Positions 41,627 through 50,480 of a stretch of 64,000 bases of DNA are shown here, in pieces. Below the pieces are notes generated by a model that was not told where the DNA came from, searched no databases, and saw nothing but the letters and a program-made list of their open reading frames with translations. Made by a program: the position numbers and the translations under genes. The number at the start of each line of letters is the position of its first letter. The first letter of the stretch is position 1. Source of the DNA: Gymnodinialimonas ceratoperidinii (GTDB lineage Bacteria > Pseudomonadota > Alphaproteobacteria > Rhodobacterales > Rhodobacteraceae); contig NZ_CP079194.1 in the NCBI RefSeq assembly GCF_019297855.1, positions 793,501 to 857,500 of the forward strand. The letters run 5' to 3'.

Positions 41627-43843
41627 TCAGGCGACCGCGTTCGCGCGCCGTTTGAGGCCCTGGCTCAGGATCACCGGCGTGCACAGGATGAGCGCGAAGA
41701 GGTCGGCCTGCAGCGACGGCGCGATGAAGACCAATCCGGCGAACGCCAGCAGCCAGCGGAAGGCCATGTTCACTGGGGCGAAGAAGTAGCCCACCACGGC
41801 CGTCGACAACGCCACGACCCCGGCGATGCAGGACGCCGCGGTATAGGTGAACTCCCACAGGTCGAACCCGGTGGACGAGACGAACAGCAAGACCGGCGCA
41901 TAGACGAAGGCCATGGGCGCCACGACCTTGCCGAGCCCGAGGGTGAAGGCCGATATGCCGGTTCGGAACGGGTTTGAATTGGCAATCGCCGCGGCCGCAT
42001 AGGCCGAGGTGCAGACCGGCGGCGTGATCTCTGCCACCACGCCGTAATAGAGCACGAACATGTGGCTCGCGATTGGCGGGATGCCCAGTTGCGCCAGTGC
42101 CGGCTGTGCGACCGAGACCAGCATGATGTAGAGCGCCGTCGTCGGGATGCCCGCGCCCATCAGGATGCAGGCGATGGCGATGAAGACGAGGCTGATGAAC
42201 AGCGTCAGGTCCTCGACGGTGATGAATTGCAGGCCGGTCATGTCGAAGAGGACATGCAGGTCCGTGCCGAGGTTCGACGCGCCCTGCGTGACCATGAAGC
42301 CGATGCGGAAGCCGATGCCGGTGGTGTTGATCACACCCACGACGATGCCCACCGCCGCCGAGGCCGCGCCGACGGCGAGGGCGTATTTCACCCCGGTCTC
42401 GAAGGTTGTGGCCATTTGCGGCAGGCGGATGCGCGTCTGGGGGTTGAGCGTCCCGAGAACGCCACAGGCGATCAGGATCGCCGACATGCCCAGATCGAAG
42501 CCACCGCCGAGGTATTTCCAGACAACGAAGGCGATGAAGGCCGCGGCGTAGATCAGCGTGATCGGCTCCCGCACCCGGGACATGCCCGCGATCAGGGCGA
42601 CCGAGATGCCGCAGAAGGCCGACATGTAGGGCGTGTAGCCCGAGAAGAGCACGACCAGCAGCGCGATCAGCGGCACGATATTGGCCCAACCCTCGCGCCA
42701 GACGGCGGCGAACTGCGGCAGCGCCTCGCGGGTCAGGCCCTTGAGGTCCAGCTTCTTGGCCATCAGGTGCACGACCGTGAAGACGCCCACGTAATGCAGC
42801 AGCGCGGGGAAGATCGCGGCGATGACGATGGTGGTGTAGGGCACCTCGAGGAACTCGGCCATGATGAAGGCCGCGGCCCCCATGATCGGCGGGGTGATCT
42901 GCCCCCCGGCGGAGGAGGCCGCCTCGACTCCGCCAGCGAAATGGCCGGGATAGCCAAGGCGTTTCATGTTGGGAATCGTCAGTGCCCCGGTGGAGACGGT
43001 GTTGGCCACCGAGCTGCCCGAGATCGTGCCGAAGAAGGCCGACGAGACGACCGAGACTTTCGCCGGCCCGCCGGTGTAGCGGCCGGCAAGGATCGTCGCG
43101 TTGTCGATGAAAAGCTGCCCAAGCCCGGTGCGCTGCGCGATGACGCCGAACAGCACGAAGTGGAAGACGATGGTCGAGACCACCCAAAGGGTGACGCCGA
43201 AGATGCCCTCCTGCGGGAAATACATCGACGATACGAAGGTGCGCACGCGCACGCCGGGGTGCTGCAGGACGCCGGGGAACCACGGCCCGAACAGGGCATA
43301 GGCAATGAAGACGCAGATGATCGCGGGCAGGATCCACCCAAGGGTGCGGCGCGCGATGTCGAGCACGAGGATGATCAGGCAGGTGCCGAAGAACATGTCG
43401 TAGTTGTTCGGGTTGCCCATCCGGAAGGTCTGCTCGTCGATGCCGAGCATCGGCACACCGCGCCATGCAAGACCGAGATAGAGCGCCGAGGCGACGCCAA
43501 GGATCATCAGGATGAAATCGAAGATCGGCACATTGCCGATCCGGAAAGCGGAATTGCGGACCTCGAAGGCGCGCTTGGTCTTGAAGACGGGGAACAGCGC
43601 GTAGGTCAGGATGAACAGGCCCGACAGGTGCCAGCCCATATGCCAGTGGTCGGCGGGCAGGGCGAAGCCTGCGGTCAGGTAGTGGTAGACGGCAAAGGTC
43701 AGGGCCACCGCGCGCAGGCCAAGGGCGAGGCGGGGGCCGACGGGCCGGGTGGCCGCGCCCTCGTCGTATTTCCGTTCGATCTCGGCCAGTTCCTCGGCGC
43801 TCAATTCGTCGGTGCTGGTCTGGTCTGCGGTCTGTGCTGACAT
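41627..43843 (-). CDS. TRAP transporter fused permease (TAXI type, 4TM-12TM)
   Basis: A 738-residue inner-membrane protein in which the small (DctQ-like) and large (DctM-like) TRAP permease subunits are one chain, as usual with TAXI binding proteins. About 16-18 hydrophobic segments are visible, with signature stretches such as SSAFFGTISGSSVANTVSTG and GGQITPPIMGAAAFIMAEFL. ATG 43843 (MSAQTADQ) follows GAGAGGGG; the open frame begins earlier at 43906 without support. A hairpin and 88 bp separate it from the binding-protein gene upstream. Confidence 0.92.
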   Translation of the reverse strand: MSAQTADQTSTDELSAEELAEIERKYDEGAATRPVGPRLALGLRAVALTFAVYHYLTAGFALPADHWHMGWHLSGLFILTYALFPVFKTKRAFEVRNSAFRIGNVPIFDFILMILGVASALYLGLAWRGVPMLGIDEQTFRMGNPNNYDMFFGTCLIILVLDIARRTLGWILPAIICVFIAYALFGPWFPGVLQHPGVRVRTFVSSMYFPQEGIFGVTLWVVSTIVFHFVLFGVIAQRTGLGQLFIDNATILAGRYTGGPAKVSVVSSAFFGTISGSSVANTVSTGALTIPNMKRLGYPGHFAGGVEAASSAGGQITPPIMGAAAFIMAEFLEVPYTTIVIAAIFPALLHYVGVFTVVHLMAKKLDLKGLTREALPQFAAVWREGWANIVPLIALLVVLFSGYTPYMSAFCGISVALIAGMSRVREPITLIYAAAFIAFVVWKYLGGGFDLGMSAILIACGVLGTLNPQTRIRLPQMATTFETGVKYALAVGAASAAVGIVVGVINTTGIGFRIGFMVTQGASNLGTDLHVLFDMTGLQFITVEDLTLFISLVFIAIACILMGAGIPTTALYIMLVSVAQPALAQLGIPPIASHMFVLYYGVVAEITPPVCTSAYAAAAIANSNPFRTGISAFTLGLGKVVAPMAFVYAPVLLFVSSTGFDLWEFTYTAASCIAGVVALSTAVVGYFFAPVNMAFRWLLAFAGLVFIAPSLQADLFALILCTPVILSQGLKRRANAVA

Positions 43844-43880
43844 GGGGTGCCCCTCTCCCGGGTCGTCTTGCTGAGGTGAC

Positions 43881-43905
43881 TGGGGCGCCCTCTCAGGACG
43901 CCCCA
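43881..43905 (-). terminator. Hairpin after the TAXI binding-protein gene
   Basis: An 11-bp stem with one C-A mismatch and a CTC loop lies between the binding-protein stop (43932) and the TRAP permease start. No T-run follows on the minus strand. A likely stabiliser or partial terminator that favours the binding protein. Confidence 0.6.
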
Positions 43906-43931
43906 ACCTGTTGCGAAAAATGGCTGTGGAG

Positions 43932-44939
43932 TTACTCCATCAGGCCCGCTTCTTCGTAGTAGCGCTGCGCACCGGGGTGCAGCGGCACACCAAGCGCTTC
44001 CATGCCTGCCAGCGCGGTGTCCGCGGTGATCAGGCGGCCCTTCGGGTGGCCGTTGTCGAGCATCCGGCGGGTGGCTTCGTTCCAGAGCGCCTGGGTGATG
44101 CCGTAGATCAGCTCTTCCTCGACCTCGGAGGAGGTCACCAGAAGCGCCGAGACCGCGGGCGTCATCGTGTCTTCGTCGATGCCCTCATAGGTGCCGCCGG
44201 GGATCATCGAAGGAATGTAGGCCGGGACCGCTTCGTTGATCCGCGCCATGTCTTCCTCGGTGAAGGAATGCAGGTTCATGCCCGAGGTGGAAGCCAGCTG
44301 CACCATTGCCGCGACCGGCCAGCCGGCGGCGTAGAAGTAGGCGTCGAGCTGACCGTCGGCGAGCCGCGCGGCGGACTGGCTGTTGTTCAGCTCAGCCTCT
44401 TCGATGTTGTCGCGGGTGATGCCCCAAAGCTCCAGCATCTGCAGCACGGCCACCTGGGTGCCGGATCCGGCCTGGGCGATGCCCACGCGCATTCCCTCGA
44501 GGTCGCCGAGGTTGTCGATTTCCACGCCCGCGGGCAGGACGAGGTGCAGGTCCTCGGGGAAGAGGTTCGCGATCACGCGCAGGTTCGGGTGCTCGCGGCC
44601 TTCAAAGGCGCCTTCGCCGAGGTACATCGAGCGGGTCACGTCGGCGGCGGCAAGGCCCGCCTCCAGCTCACCGTTCTGCACGGCGGCGTTGTTGAAGACC
44701 GAGGCCGTGGTGGACTGCGCGATGGCGATCAGGCCCGGCACGCCGCATTGGCCACCCTCGTCACAGGGACGCGAGCCCGGAGGGGCCGAAATCGCCGAGG
44801 CAATTGCGCCGCCGATGGGGAAGTAGGTGCCGCCTGCGCCACCGGTGCCGATGCGGAAAAATTCCTGGGCCGTCGCCGGCGCTGCAGCAGCCATTGCCGC
44901 CACCAGCGCGAAGCCAGCCAATTTGGGTGCAAATGTCAT
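43932..44939 (-). CDS. TAXI-family TRAP transporter solute-binding protein
   Basis: A 335-residue periplasmic protein. Signal peptide of 24 residues (cleavage ATA before QEFF), then FFRIGTGGAGGTYFPIGGAIA, the opening of TAXI proteins. VGIAQAGSGTQVAVLQML and a Cys pair in SRPCDEGGQCGVPG (probable disulfide) are also seen. Strong GGGAG before the ATG. TAXI proteins often bind glutamate or related dicarboxylates; the DadA-like gene downstream suggests an amino acid. First gene of the leftward operon, divergent from the LysR gene. Confidence 0.9.
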   Translation of the reverse strand: MTFAPKLAGFALVAAMAAAAPATAQEFFRIGTGGAGGTYFPIGGAIASAISAPPGSRPCDEGGQCGVPGLIAIAQSTTASVFNNAAVQNGELEAGLAAADVTRSMYLGEGAFEGREHPNLRVIANLFPEDLHLVLPAGVEIDNLGDLEGMRVGIAQAGSGTQVAVLQMLELWGITRDNIEEAELNNSQSAARLADGQLDAYFYAAGWPVAAMVQLASTSGMNLHSFTEEDMARINEAVPAYIPSMIPGGTYEGIDEDTMTPAVSALLVTSSEVEEELIYGITQALWNEATRRMLDNGHPKGRLITADTALAGMEALGVPLHPGAQRYYEEAGLME

Positions 44940-45067
44940 TGCGATCTCCCTGTCTTATGATTGGCACCGTTTGGACGATGCGTTGAACAAGCCGACCGTA
45001 ACCGTCGTGAATATAAAAGCTAACTTGAAAAATTTACATTTACCAAAATTCTGCTTATTCGTCGGCC
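44940..45067. promoter_or_regulatory. Divergent control region between the TAXI-TRAP operon and its LysR gene
   Basis: A 128-bp gap whose right half (about 45010-45060) is AT-rich (ATATAAAAGC, TTGAAAAATTTACATTTACC) against the GC-rich background. It must hold both divergent promoters and probably the LysR site. I could not pick a convincing dyad or promoter hexamer pair. Confidence 0.45.
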
Positions 45068-46012
45068 ATGAACCTCCAGCAGATCCGTACCTTTCGGGCG
45101 ATCATGACCTCGTCCAACATGTCCGACGCCGCGAACAAACTGGGCCGGACACAGCCCGCCGTCAGTGCGTCGCTCAAGGCGCTCGAGGATGCCTTGGGCG
45201 TGACCCTGTTCGATCGCGACGGCAGGAAGCTCTCTCCCCGGCCCGAGGCGCATTACCTCCTGTCGGAGGCCGAAACGATGTTGGCGCAATCCCAGCGGAT
45301 CGCCCACACGATGCAGACCATGGCTCTTGGTCAGGCGGGCTCTCTGTCGGCGGTCGCGATGCCCGGCCCGGCCTCACTCCTGTTTCCGCGGTTCATTGCC
45401 GGTATCCTGCAAGGCGTCGACGGGCTCTCCCTGTCGCTTTTTGCGCGCAGCTCTCCCCAGATCGAGGAACTCGCCAAGGCGCAGAGCATAGATTTCGGGT
45501 TCGGCGATGCGCCGCAAAGTCCCGAGGGGCGGAGCCTGTTCGACTGTCAGGTCATCTCCGCCCAATGCTGCGTGGCGCTGCACCCCGGTCATCCTCTCGC
45601 GCAGCGCGAGACCGTGAGCCTCGCGGACCTCGGCGGTGTCGCGCTCGGGACGCTGCACCGGGGCCACGCCCTGCACCGCAAGCTCAACGCGCAGATGGAG
45701 ATGGCGGGCGTCTCGCCGCATATTTTCCTTGAAAGCCAGACCTATCTGCCGATCCTGCAGTTCGTCGAGCAGGGGCTCTGCGCCGCCATCGTGGATCCGC
45801 TGACCAAGGCGCATATCGAGGCGTCCGGCCAAGGCGCATCCGCCATCGCCGTGCGGCCCCTGAGCGACAGGTTTCGCTATCGCTACGGGATCTACTGGCC
45901 GCGTTTCCGCGCGATCTCCACCCTCGCGGTCGAGGTGCGCAAGAAATGGGAAGCCGAGGTCTGGCGCATGCTCACCGAAATGGACTCAGCCCCCCGCGCC
46001 GAGGACAGCTAG
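45068..46012 (+). CDS. LysR-family regulator of the TAXI-TRAP operon
   Basis: A 314-residue LysR-type regulator, HTH in the first 60 residues (MNLQQIRTFRAIMTSSNMSDAANKLGRTQPAVSASLKAL, quoted in two parts by position: 1-20 and 21-39), effector domain after residue 90. Divergent placement from the TAXI-TRAP-dadA operon points to local control of that operon. Its stop overlaps the convergent adenylate cyclase stop (CTAG at 46009-46012), leaving no room for a terminator between them. Confidence 0.85.
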   Translation: MNLQQIRTFRAIMTSSNMSDAANKLGRTQPAVSASLKALEDALGVTLFDRDGRKLSPRPEAHYLLSEAETMLAQSQRIAHTMQTMALGQAGSLSAVAMPGPASLLFPRFIAGILQGVDGLSLSLFARSSPQIEELAKAQSIDFGFGDAPQSPEGRSLFDCQVISAQCCVALHPGHPLAQRETVSLADLGGVALGTLHRGHALHRKLNAQMEMAGVSPHIFLESQTYLPILQFVEQGLCAAIVDPLTKAHIEASGQGASAIAVRPLSDRFRYRYGIYWPRFRAISTLAVEVRKKWEAEVWRMLTEMDSAPRAEDS

Positions 46013-47262
46013 GCCCGCGCAGTCAGCCACCACGTCTCCACCGGCCCGATCCCTTTCACGTCGATCTCGCCGCGTTTCTCGAAGGTGAAATCCGATCCCA
46101 ACTGCGCCCGCGCGGCGGGGGTGACAAGAATTCTTCCCGGCGCGCTGTAACTCTCCATCCGGCTGGCCGTATTCACCGTCTCGCCCCAGACATCGTAGAA
46201 CAGCTTGCGATTGCCGATGACGCCCGCCACCACCGGTCCGACGTGGAGCCCGATGCGGATCTCGAACCCGTCCGGCAGGAACGCGGCGGAGGTCCGGGCC
46301 ACTTTCAGCATATCAAGCGCCATGTCCGCAGCGCGATGGGCCGGATCACCGACCGCGTTCGGCATCCCCGCGGCGACCATGTAGGCGTCGCCGATGGTCT
46401 TGATCTTCTCCATCTGGTGCCGGTCGGCCAAGGCGTCGAACTCGGTGAAGACCGTGTTGAGCAGGTCCACGATCTCCCGCGGGTCGAGCCGGATCGACAG
46501 CGGCGTGAAATCGGCGATATCCGCGAATACAATCGCCACGTTGGGCAGGCTGTCGGCGATGGTCGCATGGGGTTCCGCTTTCAGTCGCCCCGCGATCTCG
46601 CGCGGCAGCAGGCTGTAGAGCAGGTCTTCCGAGCGCGCGTATTCCGCCTCGAGCGACCGCTCCGCGCGGTCGGCATGGATGAAGCCCACGTAGACCCCGA
46701 GCGTGGCGAAGCAGGTGACCACGACGAAGGCACTGACCTGCAGGAAGGTGAGCAGCCCGTCGCTGACCCGAATGAACGGTGCGGGGTCCGTGATGAACAT
46801 TTCGGAATAGACCATCGCCGCCGCGCAGATCAGGACGAGGCCCACCAGCCAACCCGCGTGGCGGGTGCCAAAGCAGACGATGGCGATCACCGGGATGCTC
46901 AGGAAATACAGGTGCAGGCCCGAGCCGCGCCCCAGAAGCCAGACAAGTATCGCCTGCACCACAACCGCCAGTGTCGCGCCGAAGATCCACGCGGCCAGCA
47001 TGTTGCGCGCCGCGATCATCGGCCAGAGCAGGAACAGCCCGAATAGCGACACGGCAGCGGCAGCGGGCCAGAGACCGGGCGCATCGATCCAGAGGTAGAG
47101 CGCGGCGTAGGAGCTACCCGATAGCGGAATGAGCGCCGAGATCACGTTCAGCGTGCGCCGTTGGCGAAGCTCGGGGCCGTGCAACCCTTCGGTGCCATAG
47201 CTCACGTACCAGACCATCCAGTCCGGCAGACGCCATTTCTCGAGGTAGACGCGCGATTGCAT
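46009..47262 (-). CDS. Membrane-bound class III adenylate cyclase
   Basis: A 417-residue protein with about six N-terminal transmembrane helices (residues about 40-205) and a C-terminal class III cyclase domain. VAIVFADIADFTPL supplies two metal-binding Asp residues. KIKTIGDAYMVA carries the Lys, and YDVWGETVNTASRM the Asp, that select adenine, so cAMP rather than cGMP is the expected product. ATG 47262 follows AGGAG; the longer open frame to 47358 is unsupported. No HAMP or PAS domain is visible between membrane and catalytic parts. Target of the cAMP signal is unknown. Confidence 0.88.
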   Translation of the reverse strand: MQSRVYLEKWRLPDWMVWYVSYGTEGLHGPELRQRRTLNVISALIPLSGSSYAALYLWIDAPGLWPAAAAVSLFGLFLLWPMIAARNMLAAWIFGATLAVVVQAILVWLLGRGSGLHLYFLSIPVIAIVCFGTRHAGWLVGLVLICAAAMVYSEMFITDPAPFIRVSDGLLTFLQVSAFVVVTCFATLGVYVGFIHADRAERSLEAEYARSEDLLYSLLPREIAGRLKAEPHATIADSLPNVAIVFADIADFTPLSIRLDPREIVDLLNTVFTEFDALADRHQMEKIKTIGDAYMVAAGMPNAVGDPAHRAADMALDMLKVARTSAAFLPDGFEIRIGLHVGPVVAGVIGNRKLFYDVWGETVNTASRMESYSAPGRILVTPAARAQLGSDFTFEKRGEIDVKGIGPVETWWLTARA

Positions 47263-47414
47263 AACAGCTCCTGTGATACGGCTCTCGCCTTGGGGCAGGA
47301 TAGGCGGTGGCGGCCCGTGACCAAGCCCTTTCTGCCGGGGTGATCTTCGCCTCGACACCAGCGGCGCGCCTGATACGGTCGCTCCTGTCGCCCACAGGGG
47401 CGCCGCCGCCGCGA

Positions 47415-48353
47415 ATGAGGATGCCTTTGTCTGAAGACATTGCCTACGTTGAACACCCCAGTGACGTGCTGGCCCATGCAGTCGCCCTCGGGGCGCAGGG
47501 CCGGGGTTTTGCGCTGATCACCTCGGTCGCCATTGAGGGCGGCGCGGCGCGGGAAGTGGGCTCTCTGGCCTTGGTCGAGGAGGGCGGGGCGATGGTCGGT
47601 TACCTCTCGAATGGATGCATCGACAAGGACATCCAGCACCATGCGAGCGAGGCGCTGCAACGCGGCGAGAAACGTCTGATCCGCTACGGTGAAGGCTCCC
47701 AGTTCCTCGACCTCAAGCTGCCCTGCGGCGGCGCGTTGGAGGTTTTGATCGACCCGGCCCCCGACATGGCAGCGCTTGCGGCCGCCGATGCCGCCCTCGC
47801 CGCGCGACAGCCCGCGACGCTAACGTTCGAGACGCCCGCGCCCGACGAACGCTCGCTCGCCTTCACCTATGCGCCGAAGATGCGTCTGGTTCTGGCCGGA
47901 CGCGGCGCGGTGTTCCGGGCGACGGCTCAGGTCGGCAAGTCGGCGGGGTTCCAGATCTACCTCCTGTCACCCGACGCCGACGATATCGCGGCCACCGCCG
48001 CGCTTTGCGATCAGCCACCCACCCATCTCACGTCTCCGGGACAATTCGTGCCGATTTCGGTGCTGGATGAATATTCGGCCTTCCTCACCCTGTTCCACGA
48101 TCACGACTGGGAGCCGGAGCTGTTGCGCGCCGCGCTCGAGACCCGGTCACCCTTCATCGGCAGCTTGGGTAGCCAGCGCACCCATGGCGCACGGCTTGCG
48201 CGTCTGGCGGCCCTGGGCGTGGCGTCAGACGAGCTCGACCGTTTGCGCGGCCCGATTGGCTTGGTGCCGTCGTTGCGCGAGGCGCCGCTGATCGCGCTTT
48301 CGGCCATGGCCGAAGTGGTCGCCGCCCTGCCCACCGGCATCCGCGCCGCCTGA
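47415..48353 (+). CDS. xdhC: XdhC/CoxI-family protein
   Basis: A 312-residue protein with an N-terminal XdhC_CoxI domain (VALGAQGRGFALITSVAIEGGA; YLSNGCIDKDI; KLPCGGALEVLIDP) and a C-terminal Rossmann-like XdhC domain (MRLVLAGRGAVFRA; RSPFIGSLGSQRTHGARL). XdhC proteins bind and finish molybdenum cofactor for xanthine dehydrogenase-family enzymes. No molybdoenzyme gene is in this window, so it is orphaned here. The start is uncertain: ATG 47415 and ATG 47421 are close, neither has a good ribosome-binding site, and the frame is open upstream to 47307. Confidence 0.83.
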   Translation: MRMPLSEDIAYVEHPSDVLAHAVALGAQGRGFALITSVAIEGGAAREVGSLALVEEGGAMVGYLSNGCIDKDIQHHASEALQRGEKRLIRYGEGSQFLDLKLPCGGALEVLIDPAPDMAALAAADAALAARQPATLTFETPAPDERSLAFTYAPKMRLVLAGRGAVFRATAQVGKSAGFQIYLLSPDADDIAATAALCDQPPTHLTSPGQFVPISVLDEYSAFLTLFHDHDWEPELLRAALETRSPFIGSLGSQRTHGARLARLAALGVASDELDRLRGPIGLVPSLREAPLIALSAMAEVVAALPTGIRAA

Positions 48354-48382
48354 TCTGCACGACATCAATCGCAAGCGTTCGT

Positions 48383-49519
48383 CTAGACCTGGGTCTCTGA
48401 CGCGATGCGCCCGGCCATCATTGGGTGGGCCACGCCAGTGGTGCCGGCAAATGTCACCGGCAATTCCCGCAAACGCCGCATCGCGAGGTAGGCGAAGCAC
48501 TGGGCCTCTGTCGCGTCGCCTTCCCAACCGCGGGCCTCGGCCTTCTCCACGGCAACGCCCGCATATTCGGCAATCATCCGCAGCAACGTCGGGTTGTGCC
48601 GCCCGCCGCCGCAGACGATCAGGCGATCCGGACGAACCGGCAGGTGGTCGAGCCCGCGCCCGATGGCCGAGGCTGTGAAGGCGGTGAGGGTCGCCGCCCC
48701 ATCGGCGTCGGAAAGCTCTGCCACCCAGTCATGGCCGAAGTCGAACCGGTCGAGGGATTTCGGATAGGCCTGATCGAGGTAGGGATGCTCGAGAGCGCGC
48801 GCGAGCCGCGTCGCGTCCACTTGCCCCGTGGCCGCAAGCTGCCCGTCGCGGTCCATCTCGCCCAAGCCACGGTGGCGCATGAAATCGTTGATCGGCGCGT
48901 TGGCCGGGCCGGTATCGAAGGCCGCCAGCGTCCCATCGGCCGCGCGGCCCGTCACGTTCGCGACGCCGCCAAGGTTCAGGATCGCGGTCCCCTCGGCATC
49001 ATCGAGCGTCGAGAGCAACGCATCGTGGTAATTCGCGGACAGCGGCGCGCCTTGCCCGCCAGCGGCCATGTCGCCACTGCGGAAATCAAAGACCACTTCC
49101 GAACCAAGGCGGCGCGCCATCTCGACGCCTTCTCCAAGCTGCCGGGTTTGCCCGAGCCGCTCCGGCGTCGGCGCGCGGTGCAGCACCGTCTGTCCATGGA
49201 AGCCCACCGCAGCGATATCCGAGAGCGCCAGCCCGGCCTCCTCCACCAACCGCGCCACGGCGTCCGACTGCGCGGCGGTGATCCGCGCCTCGGCCTCGGC
49301 AAAGATCGCGGGCTCCGGCCCGTCGAACCCCCATGCCATGGCCTCCTGCAGGCAGCGCGCCAGCAGCGCGTTGGTCTCCGCGTCGTAGGGGTAGAGCGCG
49401 AAAAGGCCGAAGGCGCCGATCGTCTCGCCGTCGGTCTTCAGAAGCGCCACGTCGATGTTTCCGTCCAGCACGGTGCCGGTCATCAGCCCGACGCACCAGC
49501 GCATCTCGTTCTCAGCCAT
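48383..49519 (-). CDS. anmK: Anhydro-N-acetylmuramic acid kinase
   Basis: A 378-residue ASKHA-family kinase that opens and phosphorylates 1,6-anhydroMurNAc to MurNAc-6-phosphate. VGLMTGTVLDGNIDVALLKT at the N-terminus is the phosphate-binding loop, and GFHGQTVLHRAP and NLGGVANVTG with FDTGPANAPINDF are AnmK hallmarks. MurNAc-6-phosphate is the substrate of MurQ encoded at the other end of the same leftward operon. Its ATG overlaps the serine hydrolase gene end by 8 bp. Function is strongly supported by both motifs and context. Confidence 0.93.
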   Translation of the reverse strand: MAENEMRWCVGLMTGTVLDGNIDVALLKTDGETIGAFGLFALYPYDAETNALLARCLQEAMAWGFDGPEPAIFAEAEARITAAQSDAVARLVEEAGLALSDIAAVGFHGQTVLHRAPTPERLGQTRQLGEGVEMARRLGSEVVFDFRSGDMAAGGQGAPLSANYHDALLSTLDDAEGTAILNLGGVANVTGRAADGTLAAFDTGPANAPINDFMRHRGLGEMDRDGQLAATGQVDATRLARALEHPYLDQAYPKSLDRFDFGHDWVAELSDADGAATLTAFTASAIGRGLDHLPVRPDRLIVCGGGRHNPTLLRMIAEYAGVAVEKAEARGWEGDATEAQCFAYLAMRRLRELPVTFAGTTGVAHPMMAGRIASETQV

Positions 49520-50480
49520 AGAGGGCCTCTCCCACTTCCTGTCGCAATGCCGCGATCCCGGTCTCCACGTGCCGCGAGGGGTGCACGCGGTTGGTCAGCA
49601 GGGTCCAGACCTGCCCCGCTCGGTGATCGATCCAGAGGCCGGTGCCGGTAAAACCGGTGTGGCCGATGGTGTCCTCGTCGCAGGCCTGCCCGCCGGACCA
49701 GCCGGGATAGCGGATTTCCCACCCATGGGTGCGCTGGTCGCGCAGCCGCTCGCAGGTGAGATCCGGGCCGCGTGCCAGCAGGCGTTCACCGAAGTCGAGA
49801 AGCGCGTCGGCGGTCCCGAAGAGACCGGCATGGCCCGAGCCTTGCAGCGCGTAGCAATTCTCGTCGTGGACCTCGCCGCGCATCACGCGGCCGCGCCATG
49901 TGCAGGCCTCGGTCGCGGCGCAGGCAGAGGGCTCGGGGGCGAAGGTGAAGCCCGCGCCGGGATCCATCTCGCGGATCATCCGGCCCTCGATCCGCTCCAG
50001 CGCGATGCCGAGGCAGATGAAGTTGATGTCGGAGTAGACCGGAGTCTCCACCCGAGCCCATTCTCGTTGCAACACGAAGGCGCGGAGCGTCGCGGGATCA
50101 GCGCCGTAGGTGTAGATCGGTACCACTGCCGGGAAATGCGTGAGGTGGCCCAGGCAGTCGCGGAAGGTCGTCGCGCGCTCCCAACAGCCCGCGTCATACT
50201 GGCGGAAATCGGGGATCACCGTGGTCAGCGGCGCGTCGAGGTCGAGCCGCCCGGCCTGCGCATGGGCAAGGATGCGCTCGGTAGTGAAGACCACCTTGGT
50301 GAGGGAGGCGAGGTCGTAGATCGTCTCGCGGGTCACGGGTGCAGGCTCGGGCACCAGCGCGGCCTGTCCCGTCCACGCAACCTGCCGGCCCGCGCCGTTC
50401 ACCACGCCGAGGATCGCGCCGGGAATGCGTTTCTCGCGCACTGCATCTTCCACGCGCGCCCAGGCCGCGTCGAAACTCAT
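49512..50480 (-). CDS. Beta-lactamase-fold serine hydrolase in the peptidoglycan-recycling operon
   Basis: A 322-residue class C beta-lactamase/penicillin-binding-fold protein. The nucleophile motif is Ser59-LT-Lys62 (DLASLTK), the second motif is VYSDINF, and a C-terminal HTGFTGTGLW replaces the KTG box. No signal peptide, so cytoplasmic. The start ATG 50480 overlaps the ABC ATPase stop by 4 bp; the open frame to 50549 is unsupported. Inside an operon for muropeptide sugar recovery it could trim peptides or esters from imported wall fragments; this is inference, since the family includes esterases, amidases and peptidases. Confidence 0.85.
   Translation of the reverse strand: MSFDAAWARVEDAVREKRIPGAILGVVNGAGRQVAWTGQAALVPEPAPVTRETIYDLASLTKVVFTTERILAHAQAGRLDLDAPLTTVIPDFRQYDAGCWERATTFRDCLGHLTHFPAVVPIYTYGADPATLRAFVLQREWARVETPVYSDINFICLGIALERIEGRMIREMDPGAGFTFAPEPSACAATEACTWRGRVMRGEVHDENCYALQGSGHAGLFGTADALLDFGERLLARGPDLTCERLRDQRTHGWEIRYPGWSGGQACDEDTIGHTGFTGTGLWIDHRAGQVWTLLTNRVHPSRHVETGIAALRQEVGEALYG

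Noticed and set aside
41532-43466. A 644-codon frame overlapping the TRAP permease gene in another frame of the same strand
   Set aside because: The translation is Arg/His/Pro-rich and lacks membrane helices, whereas the other frame gives a full TRAP permease.
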